A stretch of DNA of 64,000 nt from Sinorhizobium chiapasense (GTDB lineage Bacteria; Pseudomonadota; Alphaproteobacteria; Rhizobiales; Rhizobiaceae): the NCBI RefSeq assembly GCF_036488675.1, contig NZ_CP133151.1:310001-374000 (forward strand), in the 5' to 3' direction. This document shows positions 10,894 through 21,251 of the stretch, piece after piece. The translations under genes were made by a program, and so were the position numbers. How positions within the stretch are numbered: position 1 is the first letter of the stretch; every line of letters starts with the position of its first letter. The notes under the pieces were generated by a model that saw only the letters and a list, made by a program, of their open reading frames with translations, was not told where the DNA came from and searched no databases.

Positions 10894-11100
10894 ATGTATC
10901 CTTCCCGCGAATTTCACTCCGATTTTTTCCGGCCCAGGGAAATCGAATTGCTTCAGTGCATTTTCAATGCCGCGTTGGAAGCGAACGAGATCAAGTGCAA
11001 CAGTCCGGAAGCCGAAGCGCTCGCAAAGAGGCTCTTCACGCTCTACCAAGGGGGCGTGAGGGACGCAGCGGAGCTGAGCGACCGTTTGAAAGCAGCGTGA
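10894..11100 (+). CDS. Small conserved hypothetical protein
   Basis: A 68-residue protein starting MYPSREFHSDFFRPREIELLQ, with a perfect AGGAGGT seven bases before the start. It looks helical and acidic/basic mixed, with no membrane segment or cysteine cluster. I do not recognise a function. It opens a block of short genes (10.9-17.2 kb) that look unlike the nif region around them. Confidence 0.7.
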   Translation: MYPSREFHSDFFRPREIELLQCIFNAALEANEIKCNSPEAEALAKRLFTLYQGGVRDAAELSDRLKAA

Positions 11101-11146
11101 ACGAGAGACCAGAGCGAGAGAACGCCTGCCAGCGCCCACTGCCGTA

Positions 11147-11500
11147 CTAGCCTCCGTAAGGCTCACGGACGTACTGGACCTCGAATGCTGCCGTCAGCCC
11201 CGCCAGAACTCCCTGCGCGATGGCGTCCGTTGCCCCCGCCTTATCTTCGGCCTTGACGAATTGGGTGATTGTGCTCAACGGGACGCGCCAGATGGCGTCA
11301 GCGATCTCGCGGGTCACCGCGTCCAAGGTCGCCTTGTCCGAACCTCGCCAGAAAACGTAATCGTGTCCGATGCGCAGGCACAGGTGAATGGCCACCGCAG
11401 CCGTGGCGCGCGCACGATCTGACAGCAGCATGCCCCGCAGCTCGCCGTCGATCTCCAGCAGAGGCGTCTTGATTGTCGCGGAACTCAGGTTTCGCTTCAT
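11147..11500 (-). CDS. Conserved hypothetical protein
   Basis: A 117-residue protein, MKRNLSSATIKTPLLEIDGEL..., predicted soluble with alternating helices. It shows no catalytic motif I can name. It converges with the small gene at 10894-11100. Confidence 0.55.
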   Translation of the reverse strand: MKRNLSSATIKTPLLEIDGELRGMLLSDRARATAAVAIHLCLRIGHDYVFWRGSDKATLDAVTREIADAIWRVPLSTITQFVKAEDKAGATDAIAQGVLAGLTAAFEVQYVREPYGG

Positions 11501-11636
11501 GCGGCCATTAACGCACGGATCGAGAGAACCGTCGCATCGGTTATTGCGATGATCGCCCGGCGGCCGATACTCGCACTTTTGCGAGTAGCCATACTTTTTC
11601 TCCCTGCCTACCCTCGCCGTGGAAGGGAGATCTGGT

Positions 11637-11852
11637 ATGGACTATATCGCAGAGATCAAGGGAATGACGGACGAGGAGTTCCGGGCGACCTGCATGTTGG
11701 CAGTAGCCCATTGCGTGACGGACGAGATGCTGGACGACTCCATGCCGCCCTACTGGATTGAGATCCTGAAGGAAATCTATGAGCGCGGCTGGGCGGGTGA
11801 CAATCGGGAGATCATTGCCGAGAAACTGGCAGAGGCCGCTACCACCTGCTAG
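11637..11852 (+). CDS. Small acidic hypothetical protein
   Basis: A 71-residue acidic protein, MDYIAEIKGMTDEEFRATCM..., with GGAAGGGAGA placed before the ATG at 11637. The composition (many Glu/Asp, two Trp) fits a folded helical protein. Its 3' end overlaps the convergent gene at 11839-12126 by 14 bases. Function unknown. Confidence 0.6.
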   Translation: MDYIAEIKGMTDEEFRATCMLAVAHCVTDEMLDDSMPPYWIEILKEIYERGWAGDNREIIAEKLAEAATTC

Positions 11853-12126
11853 CGTCGCGCTGACGCTCCTCGACCGCCCGGCGCATTGCGTCCTCGCGGC
11901 CACATTCGTACTTCTCCATGTAGTAGCGGATCATGGACTGTCGCCGCGCTTCATCCATGATGGAGTAAACGTTCCTGAATTGCCGCTCGGCTGCTGATTT
12001 TTTCTTCGACAGCCGACCGCGGCCAATGAGCCTCGACAGCGCAAAGTAAGCCAGCAGTCCGACAAGACTTCCAACCAACAGGGCGAAACCCATTTCCTGA
12101 TTGAGAAAATCGCCAGGGACAGTCAT
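11839..12126 (-). CDS. Single-span membrane protein of unknown function
   Basis: A 94-residue protein with one transmembrane segment near residues 11-28 (MGFALLVGSLVGLLAYFAL) followed by a basic, arginine-rich cytoplasmic tail. The ATG overlaps the stop of the upstream gene (ATGA), so the two are translationally coupled. Confidence 0.6.
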   Translation of the reverse strand: MTVPGDFLNQEMGFALLVGSLVGLLAYFALSRLIGRGRLSKKKSAAERQFRNVYSIMDEARRQSMIRYYMEKYECGREDAMRRAVEERQRDASRW

Positions 12127-12446
12127 CTGTATGCCTTTCGCCACCCTGCGGCCCACGCCTCTTCCTCAGAACAGAACCAGCGCTCCCCGTATTCCGGTCT
12201 TATTCGGGTCTCGGAGTAGTACTTCTGTCCAGGCACATGAAAAATACGCTCGCCTGAATCGATGCTGATATTGCCTTTGATGTCGCAGGAGGTTCCAAGG
12301 CTGCCCAGACTGTCCCATTTGGCAATGAAGTCCGGTGCGGTCATGCCGCCGGCCGCACCTACCGCGACGGCCGCGATTACTAGCCCGGGCGCCGTTCGGA
12401 ACACCGAGGGCTGCTGTGGCTTCCGACCTCGTTGGCGATAACTCAT
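12123..12446 (-). CDS. Sunset-domain-like exported or membrane-anchored protein
   Basis: A 107-residue protein starting MSYRQRGRKPQQPS, with a hydrophobic segment (GLVIAAVAVGAAGG) near residues 20-35. The C-terminal domain CDIKGNISIDSGERIFHVPG...RWFCSEEEAWAAGWRKA matches the small disulphide or zinc domain often attached to thermonucleases and to succinoglycan protein ExoI. Here it stands alone. A separate thermonuclease gene lies 1.6 kb away on the other strand. Confidence 0.65.
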   Translation of the reverse strand: MSYRQRGRKPQQPSVFRTAPGLVIAAVAVGAAGGMTAPDFIAKWDSLGSLGTSCDIKGNISIDSGERIFHVPGQKYYSETRIRPEYGERWFCSEEEAWAAGWRKAYR

Positions 12447-12671
12447 GCCCCCTACTCCGGCAACTTCGCGCGAAGATGGTAATTCAGGGCACAAATTAGC
12501 AAAAGCTGCACAAATGGGTTAGTCGCCGCCAATGTGGTCCTGCGGCAGCCATGCGCCATTGACTCCCCTCGGAATGAGAACATAATAGGAACATTCATCG
12601 GCGCTGCGGCGCGCCAATCCGAAACCTGAAGGGGACCAACAACCGCTGCCTGCGGGCAGAGAAGGTGCGCC

Positions 12672-13121
12672 ATGCGAACGTTCGAAGATGAAGTCCGAAA
12701 CATGATTGCGGTCGACCTGACCGTCCTGCCACCCGATCGAAGACGTGCCATCGCGGGCCTCGACCAATATCGCCGCACCGTCGAGATCCACGGCGTGCAG
12801 GACGTTGCCGCCAAAATCGCTGAATCTTTCCGCTCCTTTGCCGTTTTCGATGGTGACCAGGTGCTGCGCTACCCTGCGATTGCCCCCTTCATCACACAGA
12901 CGCTGTATGCGATCCCGATCGAGCTACGACGGGAGGCATGCGACCGGGACCGGGTGAAGGCAGATCGGGCGCGCGTCAGCATGGCACAGATGATCTCGTC
13001 TGCATTGTTGCAGCGGTATCGCTTCGAACAACTGAAATGCGGCGTGGCGCCGTCGAGCACCGATTGGGACGGAGCCTTCGAAGAGCAGTTCGGTAGCGGC
13101 CGGAAGGCGGCTGAAGATTGA
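12672..13121 (+). CDS. Conserved hypothetical protein
   Basis: A 149-residue soluble protein, [21 protein letters not shown]..., without recognisable catalytic motifs. It is followed closely by two small genes and the SRAP gene on the same strand, perhaps one transcript. Confidence 0.6.
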   Translation: MRTFEDEVRNMIAVDLTVLPPDRRRAIAGLDQYRRTVEIHGVQDVAAKIAESFRSFAVFDGDQVLRYPAIAPFITQTLYAIPIELRREACDRDRVKADRARVSMAQMISSALLQRYRFEQLKCGVAPSSTDWDGAFEEQFGSGRKAAED

Positions 13122-13151
13122 AGCCGGCTTTTCAGCCAGGGAGCAAGAAAC

Positions 13152-13322
13152 ATGAGCGATGAGGCAAGCGCTGCGACCAAGCCACGCCAGGATACGGCGC
13201 TCTACGTTCATTATTGCGAGTATCCCGGCTGCGCGAAATGGGGCGGCTTCGGATTCGCTGCCGGCAAGGACGAGCCGCGATGGTTCTGCTTTGAGCATCG
13301 GCCAGAGCGGAAAGGATGTTGA
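13152..13322 (+). CDS. Small putative zinc-binding protein
   Basis: A 56-residue protein starting MSDEASAATKPRQDTALYVH. It has paired metal-type ligands, CEYPGC near residue 22 and WFCFEH near residue 46, which fit a compact zinc knuckle. It lies between the hypothetical gene ending at 13121 and the SRAP gene, on the same strand. Function unknown. Confidence 0.55.
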   Translation: MSDEASAATKPRQDTALYVHYCEYPGCAKWGGFGFAAGKDEPRWFCFEHRPERKGC

Positions 13323-13367
13323 CGCTGGCAGCGGCCCCGATACCTTTGCCGCGATAGAGGAAAGCTT

Positions 13368-14081
13368 ATGTGTGGACGCATCTACATCAAGAGCACGCTT
13401 GGAGACCTGCCGCGCAATTTCTCTTTCGCCGCAACCGAGCGCGTTGAAGGGCTCGCAAACCAGTTCCCGCGTTACAACGGCGCTCCGTCACTCTATTACC
13501 CGATCATAATCCGCGACATGGTCCGAGAGCCAGACGTTTTCGGCCCCACCTTCGTCAGCGCGCGATGGGGATTGATTCCGAATTGGATCAAGGAGCAGAA
13601 GCCCGGCCGTCCGCCGCCCGTAAACGCGCGGTGCGAGGGCATTGCGAACAATGGCATGTTCAAGAAGGCCTACGCCAGCCGGCGTTGCTTGGTGCCGATC
13701 GACGGCTTCTTCGAATGGAAGGACATCTACGGCATGGGTAAGAACAAGCAACCCTACGCAATCGCCATGAAGTCAGGCGAGCCATTCGGGCTCGCCGGCA
13801 TCTGGGAGACCTGGCGGAATCCTGAGACCGACGAGGACCTCCGCACCTTCTGTGTTATCACCTGCCCACCGAACGACATGATGGCGGCAATCCACGACCG
13901 CATGCCGGTAATTCTGCACACGGATGACTATGAGCGTTGGCTGTCACCGGAGCCGGACCCTTACGACCTGATGAAGCCATTTCCGGCCGAACAGATGACC
14001 ATGTGGCCGATCGACAGGAAGGTCGGCTCTCCGAGGAACGACACTGCAGATATCCTCGATCCCACAGAACCCGCCCAATGA
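13368..14081 (+). CDS. SRAP family protein (YedK/HMCES-like), abasic-site DNA crosslinker
   Basis: SRAP proteins bind abasic sites in single-stranded DNA through the N-terminal cysteine and protect them during replication. The 237-residue protein has the needed residues: Cys2 in MCGRIYIKS, the asparagine in FPRYNGAPS, the glutamate in DGFFEWKD and the histidine in AAIHDRMPV. The family length is normal. Its stop overlaps the start of the downstream nuclease gene (ATGA), an unusual pairing that suggests joint expression. Confidence 0.93.
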   Translation: MCGRIYIKSTLGDLPRNFSFAATERVEGLANQFPRYNGAPSLYYPIIIRDMVREPDVFGPTFVSARWGLIPNWIKEQKPGRPPPVNARCEGIANNGMFKKAYASRRCLVPIDGFFEWKDIYGMGKNKQPYAIAMKSGEPFGLAGIWETWRNPETDEDLRTFCVITCPPNDMMAAIHDRMPVILHTDDYERWLSPEPDPYDLMKPFPAEQMTMWPIDRKVGSPRNDTADILDPTEPAQ

Positions 14082-14584
14082 AGCTTTCGCATTTGTTACT
14101 CGTCGCGGTCGCGCTGGGCGCCGCCCTGCCCGCCCGTTCTGCCGGTCCGATCACGGGCCGCGCCACTGCCATTGATGGAGATACGATCGAAATCAGAGGT
14201 GAGCGCGTTCGCCTGCATGGCGTCGACGCTCCGGAGAGCTGGCAGAAATGCGAAGACGGCGATGGTAGCACCTACCGCTGCGGCAAAGAGGCGGCCTTTG
14301 CGCTCGACCGGTTTCTCGCCGAATCCCGCCCTACCGGCTGCGAGTTGGTCGAGCGTGATCGATATCAGCGGTTCGTGGGTGTGTGCTTTCGCAATGACGG
14401 TCGCGAGGTCAATCGCTGGCTTGTCGAGAGCGGCAATGCTGTGGATTGGGAGAGATACAGCAGAGGCGCGTACACCCGCGCTCAAGAGGTCGCTCGGTCA
14501 CGAGGCGGCGGCATCTGGCGCGGCAAGTTCCAGTTGCCTTGTCAGGCGCGAGCTCAGCGCGCAAATCGCGGGTCCTCTTGCTGA
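14078..14584 (+). CDS. Secreted thermonuclease-like protein (SNase domain)
   Basis: A 168-residue protein with an N-terminal signal peptide (MKLSHLLLVAVALGAALPARS) and a staphylococcal-nuclease fold: TAIDGDTIEIRGERVRLHGVDAPES holds the metal aspartates and the first catalytic arginine region, and DRYQRFVGVCF and GREVNRWLVESGNAVDW hold the second half. It starts inside the stop codon of the SRAP gene. Expected location is periplasmic or external. Confidence 0.85.
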   Translation: MKLSHLLLVAVALGAALPARSAGPITGRATAIDGDTIEIRGERVRLHGVDAPESWQKCEDGDGSTYRCGKEAAFALDRFLAESRPTGCELVERDRYQRFVGVCFRNDGREVNRWLVESGNAVDWERYSRGAYTRAQEVARSRGGGIWRGKFQLPCQARAQRANRGSSC

Positions 14585-14591
14585 CTGAAAA

Positions 14592-14940
14592 GTGTTGCCC
14601 GTCGACGAAACCCTTATAGACGACGAGACCATAGATTCAGGAAGTCGGCGCGCGAATACGTGCAGCACGCGAGGTGCTAGGCATCACTCAGCAGTTGCTG
14701 GCAAGGCACGTGGGCGTCACGTTCCAGCAGATCCAGGAATACGAGAATGGCAAAAACCGTGTCTCCGCGGCAATCCCGGTCCGGATCTGTCAGGCGATGC
14801 AGATCAGCCCGATGGAGATCATCGGTGTGTGCTTCCCTCACGAAGGGCCGACCGCCGATCGAATTGGGTGTAGGAAAAATTGCGACGGCGGAGACAAAGT
14901 TGGCCGGCGTCCAGCGGGCCTTGCGAGACGAGTGGGTGAA
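14592..14940 (+). pseudogene. Frameshifted XRE-type HTH regulator
   Basis: The N-terminal MLPVDETLIDDETIDSG is in one frame and the helix-turn-helix (GARIRAAREVLGITQQLLAR, then VTFQQIQEYENGKNRVSAA) is in another. The tail (GKIATAETKLAGVQRALR) shifts again. At least two frameshifts interrupt what would be a ~120-residue regulator, so it is probably dead unless the sequence contains errors. Confidence 0.65.
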
Positions 14941-15181
14941 CGCTGGGTCGCCTGGGCATGGAGGCTGCTTTCGCGGGCCTCTAGCCCGCCGAGAACATAA
15001 GAAAAGCTTCCCAATCCCCGCAAGCGGCGGAAGATGCCTCCAATCTGCCGTGCATGACTTTGCAACCTCTCGGTACCATGATAGTAGCTACGCACGGGGT
15101 AATCGGGGTTACTCTTCTCCCAGTCCGTCACCGCTTTGACGACGCTCCATCTTCAATCGACTGCCGTCAGAATGAGACAGG

Positions 15182-15940
15182 ATGACAATGGAAAGACGTA
15201 ATTTTCTCAAGGGCATGGCGCTGCTTGCAGCATGCCCGCTCTGCGTGAAGCCGGCCTTTGCCGCCGAGGGCGCCCACTGGGGCTATGAAGGCGACGCGGG
15301 GCCCGCTCGCTGGGGTTCCTTGAGCAAGGAGAACAGCGCCTGCGCGATGGGTTCGCAGCAATCGCCGCTCGACATCACAGGCAGCATCGAGGCCGAACTT
15401 CCCGATCTGGCAATCGACTGGAAGACGGGTGGTTCGATCGTCAACAACGGCCACACGATCCAGGTCAACGCCTCGCCTGGCGGTCTACTGCGCCGTGGCG
15501 ACAGGGCCTACGAATTGCTGCAGTATCATTTCCACGCGCCGAGCGAACACTTGGTCAATGGCAGAAATTTCGCCATGGAAGTGCACTTTGTACACCGGCA
15601 TGCCGAATCGGATGCGCTCGGTGTGCTGGGCGTGTTCCTTGTCTCTGGCGCCGCTAATCCGGCGTTCACCGCGTTGGCTGCGGCATTCCCCAGGCAAGTG
15701 GGACAAGAAAACCGGGTTGACGGTGTCAATCCATCCGGCTTGCTGCCCCCTTCGCTCGAATACTGGTCCTACGAAGGGTCCCTGACGACGCCGCCGTGCA
15801 GTGAGATTGTCGATTGGATGATCGCGATGGATCCAGTTGAGGTCGATGCGGCGGACATAAAGAAGTTCACCGCGCTTTACTCGGCAAATGCGCGGACAAC
15901 AGTTCCAAGCAATCGGCGCTACATTCTCCGCTCCGGCTAA
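15182..15940 (+). CDS. Alpha-type carbonic anhydrase, exported
   Basis: This enzyme interconverts CO2 and bicarbonate in the periplasm. The 252-residue protein starts with a twin-arginine signal (MERRNFLKGMALLAACPLC). The alpha-CA body follows: HWGYEG near 32, QQSPLDI near 60, the three zinc histidines in LLQYHFHAPSEH and MEVHFVHRH (near 115-137), and the C-terminal YEGSLTTPPCSE. ATG at 15188 is an equally good start and is better spaced from the AGG upstream. It stands alone, with no obvious operon. Confidence 0.93.
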   Translation: MTMERRNFLKGMALLAACPLCVKPAFAAEGAHWGYEGDAGPARWGSLSKENSACAMGSQQSPLDITGSIEAELPDLAIDWKTGGSIVNNGHTIQVNASPGGLLRRGDRAYELLQYHFHAPSEHLVNGRNFAMEVHFVHRHAESDALGVLGVFLVSGAANPAFTALAAAFPRQVGQENRVDGVNPSGLLPPSLEYWSYEGSLTTPPCSEIVDWMIAMDPVEVDAADIKKFTALYSANARTTVPSNRRYILRSG

Positions 15941-15984
15941 CTGGCCCTGAAGGCGGGTCGCCATCAGACTGTTCGTCGCGGAAA

Positions 15985-16073
15985 CCGTAAAACAGATTTC
16001 CCGTTCATGGGAGTGCCAAGGAACTGGGAAAGGTCTCGTGGCGAAGATTCTGAAAGACCTGGGAATTAAGTAA
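15985..16073 (+). pseudogene. hicA toxin remnant
   Basis: The translated end GKGLVAKILKDLGIK followed by TAA matches the C-terminus of HicA mRNA-interferase toxins. Upstream, the expected VHGSAKEL block is in another frame and the catalytic histidine region is missing. Only the 3' end of the toxin gene remains directly before hicB. Confidence 0.5.
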
Positions 16074-16074
16074 C

Positions 16075-16533
16075 ATGTCCCGTTCTTACGAACTCACACT
16101 CTCAATGGACGAGGCTGAGGACGGCACCATCTCGTGGATGGTAACCGCTCCGGCGTTTCCTGAAGTCATCACTTTTGGCGATACACAACCGAACGCTTAC
16201 CTGGAGGGACTCAAAGCGATCGACGAGGCTATCGCCGCGCGCATGGCGGACGGAGAAGAAATCCCCCTGCCCTTGTCGGAAACCAAGGGCGTCGGCCGAT
16301 ATGTGGAAGTACCTGTCCTCACATTTCTTAAGTGCGGGCTTTACGTGATCTGCAAAGCCAAGGACGTTTCGCGCGCCGAATTGGCGCGTCGTCTCGGTTG
16401 GCATCGTGAACAGGTGGATCGCCTTTTCCGCCTTGATCACAAATCTCAGATGGATCAGATCGAAGCTGCTTATAAAGCCCTCGATGTGCCGCTCGACGTC
16501 AAGGCCGACTTTGATTTTCCAGCAGCGGCGTAG
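16075..16533 (+). CDS. hicB: HicB-family antitoxin, orphaned
   Basis: A 152-residue HicB: the N-terminal partial RNase H fold (YELTLSMDEAEDGTISWMVTAPAFPEVITFGD) is followed by a DNA-binding helix-turn-helix near residues 95-135 (VSRAELARRLGWHREQVDRLF). HicB normally neutralises HicA and represses the pair. The toxin gene just upstream is ruined, so this antitoxin is an orphan. Confidence 0.85.
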   Translation: MSRSYELTLSMDEAEDGTISWMVTAPAFPEVITFGDTQPNAYLEGLKAIDEAIAARMADGEEIPLPLSETKGVGRYVEVPVLTFLKCGLYVICKAKDVSRAELARRLGWHREQVDRLFRLDHKSQMDQIEAAYKALDVPLDVKADFDFPAAA

Positions 16534-16558
16534 CGGCTGCTGAAGGTATCGACCATTT

Positions 16559-16595
16559 CAAAAGCCCCGCGGCGAAACTCCGGGTTTTCTCTTTT
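16559..16595 (+). terminator. Probable terminator after hicB
   Basis: A CCCG/CGGG-based stem is flanked by AAA on the left and by TTTTCTCTTTT on the right, beginning about 25 bp after the hicB stop. Confidence 0.45.
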
Positions 16596-16947
16596 CACTC
16601 GATGTTGCGAGCCAGTCTGAAGGCCTACGACAGATTGCCAGCGGGACCGCCGTTGCCGGGAGGCACAGGCCTGGTTCCCATTTGTTAACCAAAATTGCTC
16701 ATGGTCGGCGCCCCGGACTAAGAAACTTCGGAGCGCATGATGAGCTACGATTGGACTGGCGTGCGAACACGCCGAACAAGAATGCTGAGGATCGTTGGAT
16801 TGATCCTGATGACCATGGCCGTAATTGCCGCCTTAGGGGCCGTTTGGCTCTAGAAATCGTTGGCGGCCACTTGAACGCGGGGTTTCGTTCGCCGCCGCGC
16901 CGGATTAGGCATGTCACGCCAACGGGTCTCGACCCTCTCACGCATCT
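16596..16947. other. No clear gene
   Basis: Short frames on both strands lack ribosome-binding sites and recognisable protein features. I see nothing that can be annotated here. Confidence 0.4.
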
Positions 16948-17217
16948 TTGCTTCTGTCACAGACAGATGAATGCGAACTGGCGGTCCCACAACGGGGGAA
17001 ATTCTTGGAAGACGCAGACGCTGACTTTGAAATCGCGTGCTCGAAATGCGGGCTCAGGACTAAACGCAGCATTTTTCAGTACGCCGAGACTTTCAAATGC
17101 GACGCATGCGGATCGACGCGAGCATTGAACAAGGAAAACCTCAAAGAGCTCATGCGCGAGGCGGACGCGAAGACTCGCCGGCTCTGGATCGACGGCAAAC
17201 CACCATGGCTTGGCTAG
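16948..17217 (+). CDS. Small zinc-ribbon-like protein
   Basis: Up to 89 residues. The convincing part begins near FLEDADADFEIACSKCG and has CxxC twice (ACSKCG and KCDACG), spaced as in a zinc ribbon, then a helical tail ending WIDGKPPWLG. The ATG at 16948 has no good ribosome-binding site. A TTG at about 17005 (LEDADADFEI) could be the real start. Function unknown. Confidence 0.45.
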   Translation: MLLSQTDECELAVPQRGKFLEDADADFEIACSKCGLRTKRSIFQYAETFKCDACGSTRALNKENLKELMREADAKTRRLWIDGKPPWLG

Positions 17218-17639
17218 GTCACAAGCGGCACAGAGAGCTCACAGGTTTGTCGCGGCGCTCCACATGGCGTCGATCTTTTCATCAGCCAGGCCCAGCGCCG
17301 CGCCGACCAACGAAATCAGCGGGTGCATCCGATGGAAGTTCGAGGCGCCAACGCGACTCAGCTGGCCGGACTGCTCAGCACCCTCCCCTCGGGTTCGGGC
17401 CGATCAACGCCACTGCCCGGCATTCCGGGCTGCGCGCGCGTCGGCGGCGCTTCGCATAGTAACCCGAAATCAGCAGGTCTGGCAGCTTCGCCATCACTTA
17501 TCGTGCAAACGGGTGAGGCTCGTCGGTCCCCCCCAGAATCGCTGAAGCGCCGACGACCTCAGCATTCCCCGACAGGACCGAACGTGTATCTTATTGAAAG
17601 CTCCCGGCTAGCCGAGGCGGAATGCCGCTTCAGGCTTTC
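17218..17639. other. Spacer downstream of groEL
   Basis: No convincing gene on either strand. A weak interrupted hairpin lies just after the groEL stop, but without a T-run. Confidence 0.45.
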
Positions 17640-19271
<1,632 letters not shown>

Positions 19272-19307
19272 TCACTCCTTCGCTGAACTTTGGTCGGTCG
19301 CACGCTC

Positions 19308-19622
19308 TCAAGCGACTTTCTTGTCGGCGCCCAAATCTTCGATGACCCCGAGCACGTCGGCTTCCTTCAGGATGAGCAGGTCCTCGCCATCGACCTTGAT
19401 CTCCGTGCCTGACCATTTTCCGAAGAGCACGCGATCTCCTACCTTGACGTCGAGCACCACGAGTTGACCCTGCTCGTTGCGAGCGCCCGGACCGACGGCG
19501 ATCACTTCGCCTTCCTGCGGTTTTTCCTTGGCCGTATCCGGGATGATGATGCCGGCTTTGGTTTTCTCTTCGGACGTGACGCGGCGGATAAGAATGCGAT
19601 CGTGGAGCGGTTGGAACTTCAT
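19308..19622 (-). CDS. groES: GroES co-chaperonin (10 kDa)
   Basis: The 104-residue cap of the GroEL chamber starts [14 protein letters not shown] at 19622, with AGGAGGAAGG directly before it. The mobile loop [19 protein letters not shown] is near residues 17-35. It is the first gene of groESL and is preceded by a CIRCE element about 140 bp upstream. Confidence 0.97.
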   Translation of the reverse strand: MKFQPLHDRILIRRVTSEEKTKAGIIIPDTAKEKPQEGEVIAVGPGARNEQGQLVVLDVKVGDRVLFGKWSGTEIKVDGEDLLILKEADVLGVIEDLGADKKVA

Positions 19623-19760
19623 GCCTTCCTCCTGGATAAACGGATCGATGAATGCCCTTTGCCGGACCAATGGACTCCGTACGGGCAGCCCGTCCCGGCA
19701 ACTGGCAGTAGTTGATCTGGTTGTGTCGAAAATCGAATTCAAGAGGAGGCGACCAACTTT

Positions 19761-19787
19761 TTAGCACTCTTCGGTGGAGAGTGCTAA
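19761..19787. promoter_or_regulatory. CIRCE element (HrcA operator) of groESL
   Basis: Perfect TTAGCACTC-N9-GAGTGCTAA. HrcA binds CIRCE and represses heat-shock genes. The element sits between the presumed promoter and groES. I did not find a sigma-54 element here, so this groESL copy appears heat-shock rather than NifA controlled. Confidence 0.95.
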
Positions 19788-20048
19788 AAAGTGCATTCCG
19801 CAAGCGCCGAGTGAGGGATGGCGCACGCGGACGACGACAGGCCCGCACGTTGGACCCGCGTCTGATTCTATCGCGACAACAGCTTAACCGAAGCGCGCTG
19901 GCCGCACGCTTCGGCAAGAGTATCCTCCGGCCCGCGCCGAGGATGCAATGTCGAGGGATTTCAAAAAGGGGAGAGCAATACTAGCTTCATGGAAGGCTGG
20001 CGATGACGAAGCGCACTTTTTGCGAGCAGCGCCTCATCCGCGCGAGAG
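19788..20048. other. Spacer between groESL control region and nodD 3' end
   Basis: The groESL promoter should lie at the left edge. I could not assign a -35/-10 pair with confidence, and I see no gene. Confidence 0.4.
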
Positions 20049-21008
20049 CTATTGAACGACGAGATCAAATCCAGGAGCCTCCAGGGGTTCCGGGGCACGC
20101 GGCAAACCCATACGGGACGCCTCCTGGAATAGCATCTCGCGCATCCAGAGGCTTGCCGGATCGCTATCGTGAAGGGCCGGCCACTGAACGGCCTCGGTGA
20201 GTGGGGGAAGTGGCAGCGGAAGTTCGACGATCCGCAGCGGCATTGTCTTTGCGAAATGCTGCGCCAGCCGCAAGGGCACGGTCCCTATACGCTCGGTCCC
20301 CACCAGCATGGGCGGAATCATGCTGAAACCCTGTACGACAACCTCGACACGTCTCTTGAGACCGTGCTCGCGCAAATACCACCCTTCGATGGTGGGTCTC
20401 CGCATATTCCCGAATTTGACTGCAACATGCCCCATCGACATGTATCTCTCGAATGTAAGTGGCTCTGACAGTTGCTCGTTCGTCCGGCAGCCGACGCACA
20501 CGAATTTATCCTCAAACAGTGCTGTGTGAGGATGCGTCGACATGAACACGTCCGGCATAATCAGAAAATCGATGTCGCCGCGCCGGAGAAGCTCCTCGAA
20601 GTCGTCGGCGAGTGGCAGACAATCAAAGCTGACTCCGGGAGCTTCTTGCGCCGCACGCTCCACGATCTTTTCAAAGAACACGAGGGTGACGTAATCGGAA
20701 AGGATGATCCTGAAGCAACGATCCGACTGGGCCGGGTTAAACGGTTGCCGGGAAACAATCGAGAGCTGGATGTGCAGCAGAGCCTCGCGCACCGCGGAGG
20801 CGAGCCCTTCAGCACGCGGTGTTGGAATAAATTCGCGGCCAGCCATTGTAAATAGCTCATCGCGGAAATAGGTGCGTAACCGGGCGACGGCCGCGCTCAT
20901 CGCTGGCTGGCTCAGGTTGATGCTGCGTGCCGCCGCCGTGAGGTTCCGCTCGGCCATTAGAGCGTCGAGCGCGACGAGCAGATTTAGATCAAGGCCCTTG
21001 AACCGCAT
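20049..21008 (-). CDS. nodD: NodD, LysR-type regulator of nodulation genes
   Basis: NodD binds nod boxes and activates nod operons in response to plant flavonoids. The 319-residue protein starts [20 protein letters not shown], the classic NodD N-terminus, with the HTH near residues 22-45 ([20 protein letters not shown]). The inducer-binding half has the NodD blocks [35 protein letters not shown] and [13 protein letters not shown] longer frame upstream was rejected because it would run through the nod-box-like sequence. Several NodD copies are usual in this group and I cannot say which this is, although a NodD2-like role is plausible. Confidence 0.95.
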   Translation of the reverse strand: MRFKGLDLNLLVALDALMAERNLTAAARSINLSQPAMSAAVARLRTYFRDELFTMAGREFIPTPRAEGLASAVREALLHIQLSIVSRQPFNPAQSDRCFRIILSDYVTLVFFEKIVERAAQEAPGVSFDCLPLADDFEELLRRGDIDFLIMPDVFMSTHPHTALFEDKFVCVGCRTNEQLSEPLTFERYMSMGHVAVKFGNMRRPTIEGWYLREHGLKRRVEVVVQGFSMIPPMLVGTERIGTVPLRLAQHFAKTMPLRIVELPLPLPPLTEAVQWPALHDSDPASLWMREMLFQEASRMGLPRAPEPLEAPGFDLVVQ

Positions 21009-21017
21009 ATCTTCATC

Positions 21018-21066
21018 TATCCATAGCGTGGATGTATGCCATCCCAAACCACCAGTTTTCTTAATT
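21018..21066 (+). promoter_or_regulatory. nod-box-like element facing away from nodD
   Basis: The sequence begins TATCCATAGCGTGGATG and continues TATGCCATC, matching the first half of the rhizobial nod box (YATCCAY-NN-YRYR-GATG-N4-YN-ATC). The AAAC and TTTT blocks of the second half are recognisable but imperfect. It starts 10 bp upstream of nodD and points rightward, where no gene follows. It may serve nodD autoregulation or be left over from a lost nodABC-type operon. Confidence 0.7.
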
Positions 21067-21251
21067 AGTAATACAATTGGTTCGAAATCAAGGCGGACGC
21101 CGGCAGACTTTCGTAGGGGTCAGCCGACGCGGTCGGATGACTGTTTTGTATCGCGGTTCGCTTCCGATCCTGCCTTGCAGCGGGTCCCGACAAGCCGCCC
21201 ATGTCCAAAGAGCACACAGCACGGTCTGAGAGACATTGCTTGAACCCGCGC

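Noticed and set aside
19623..19800. NifA control of groESL
   Set aside because: No GG-N10-GC element with an upstream activator site was found; CIRCE explains the regulation.
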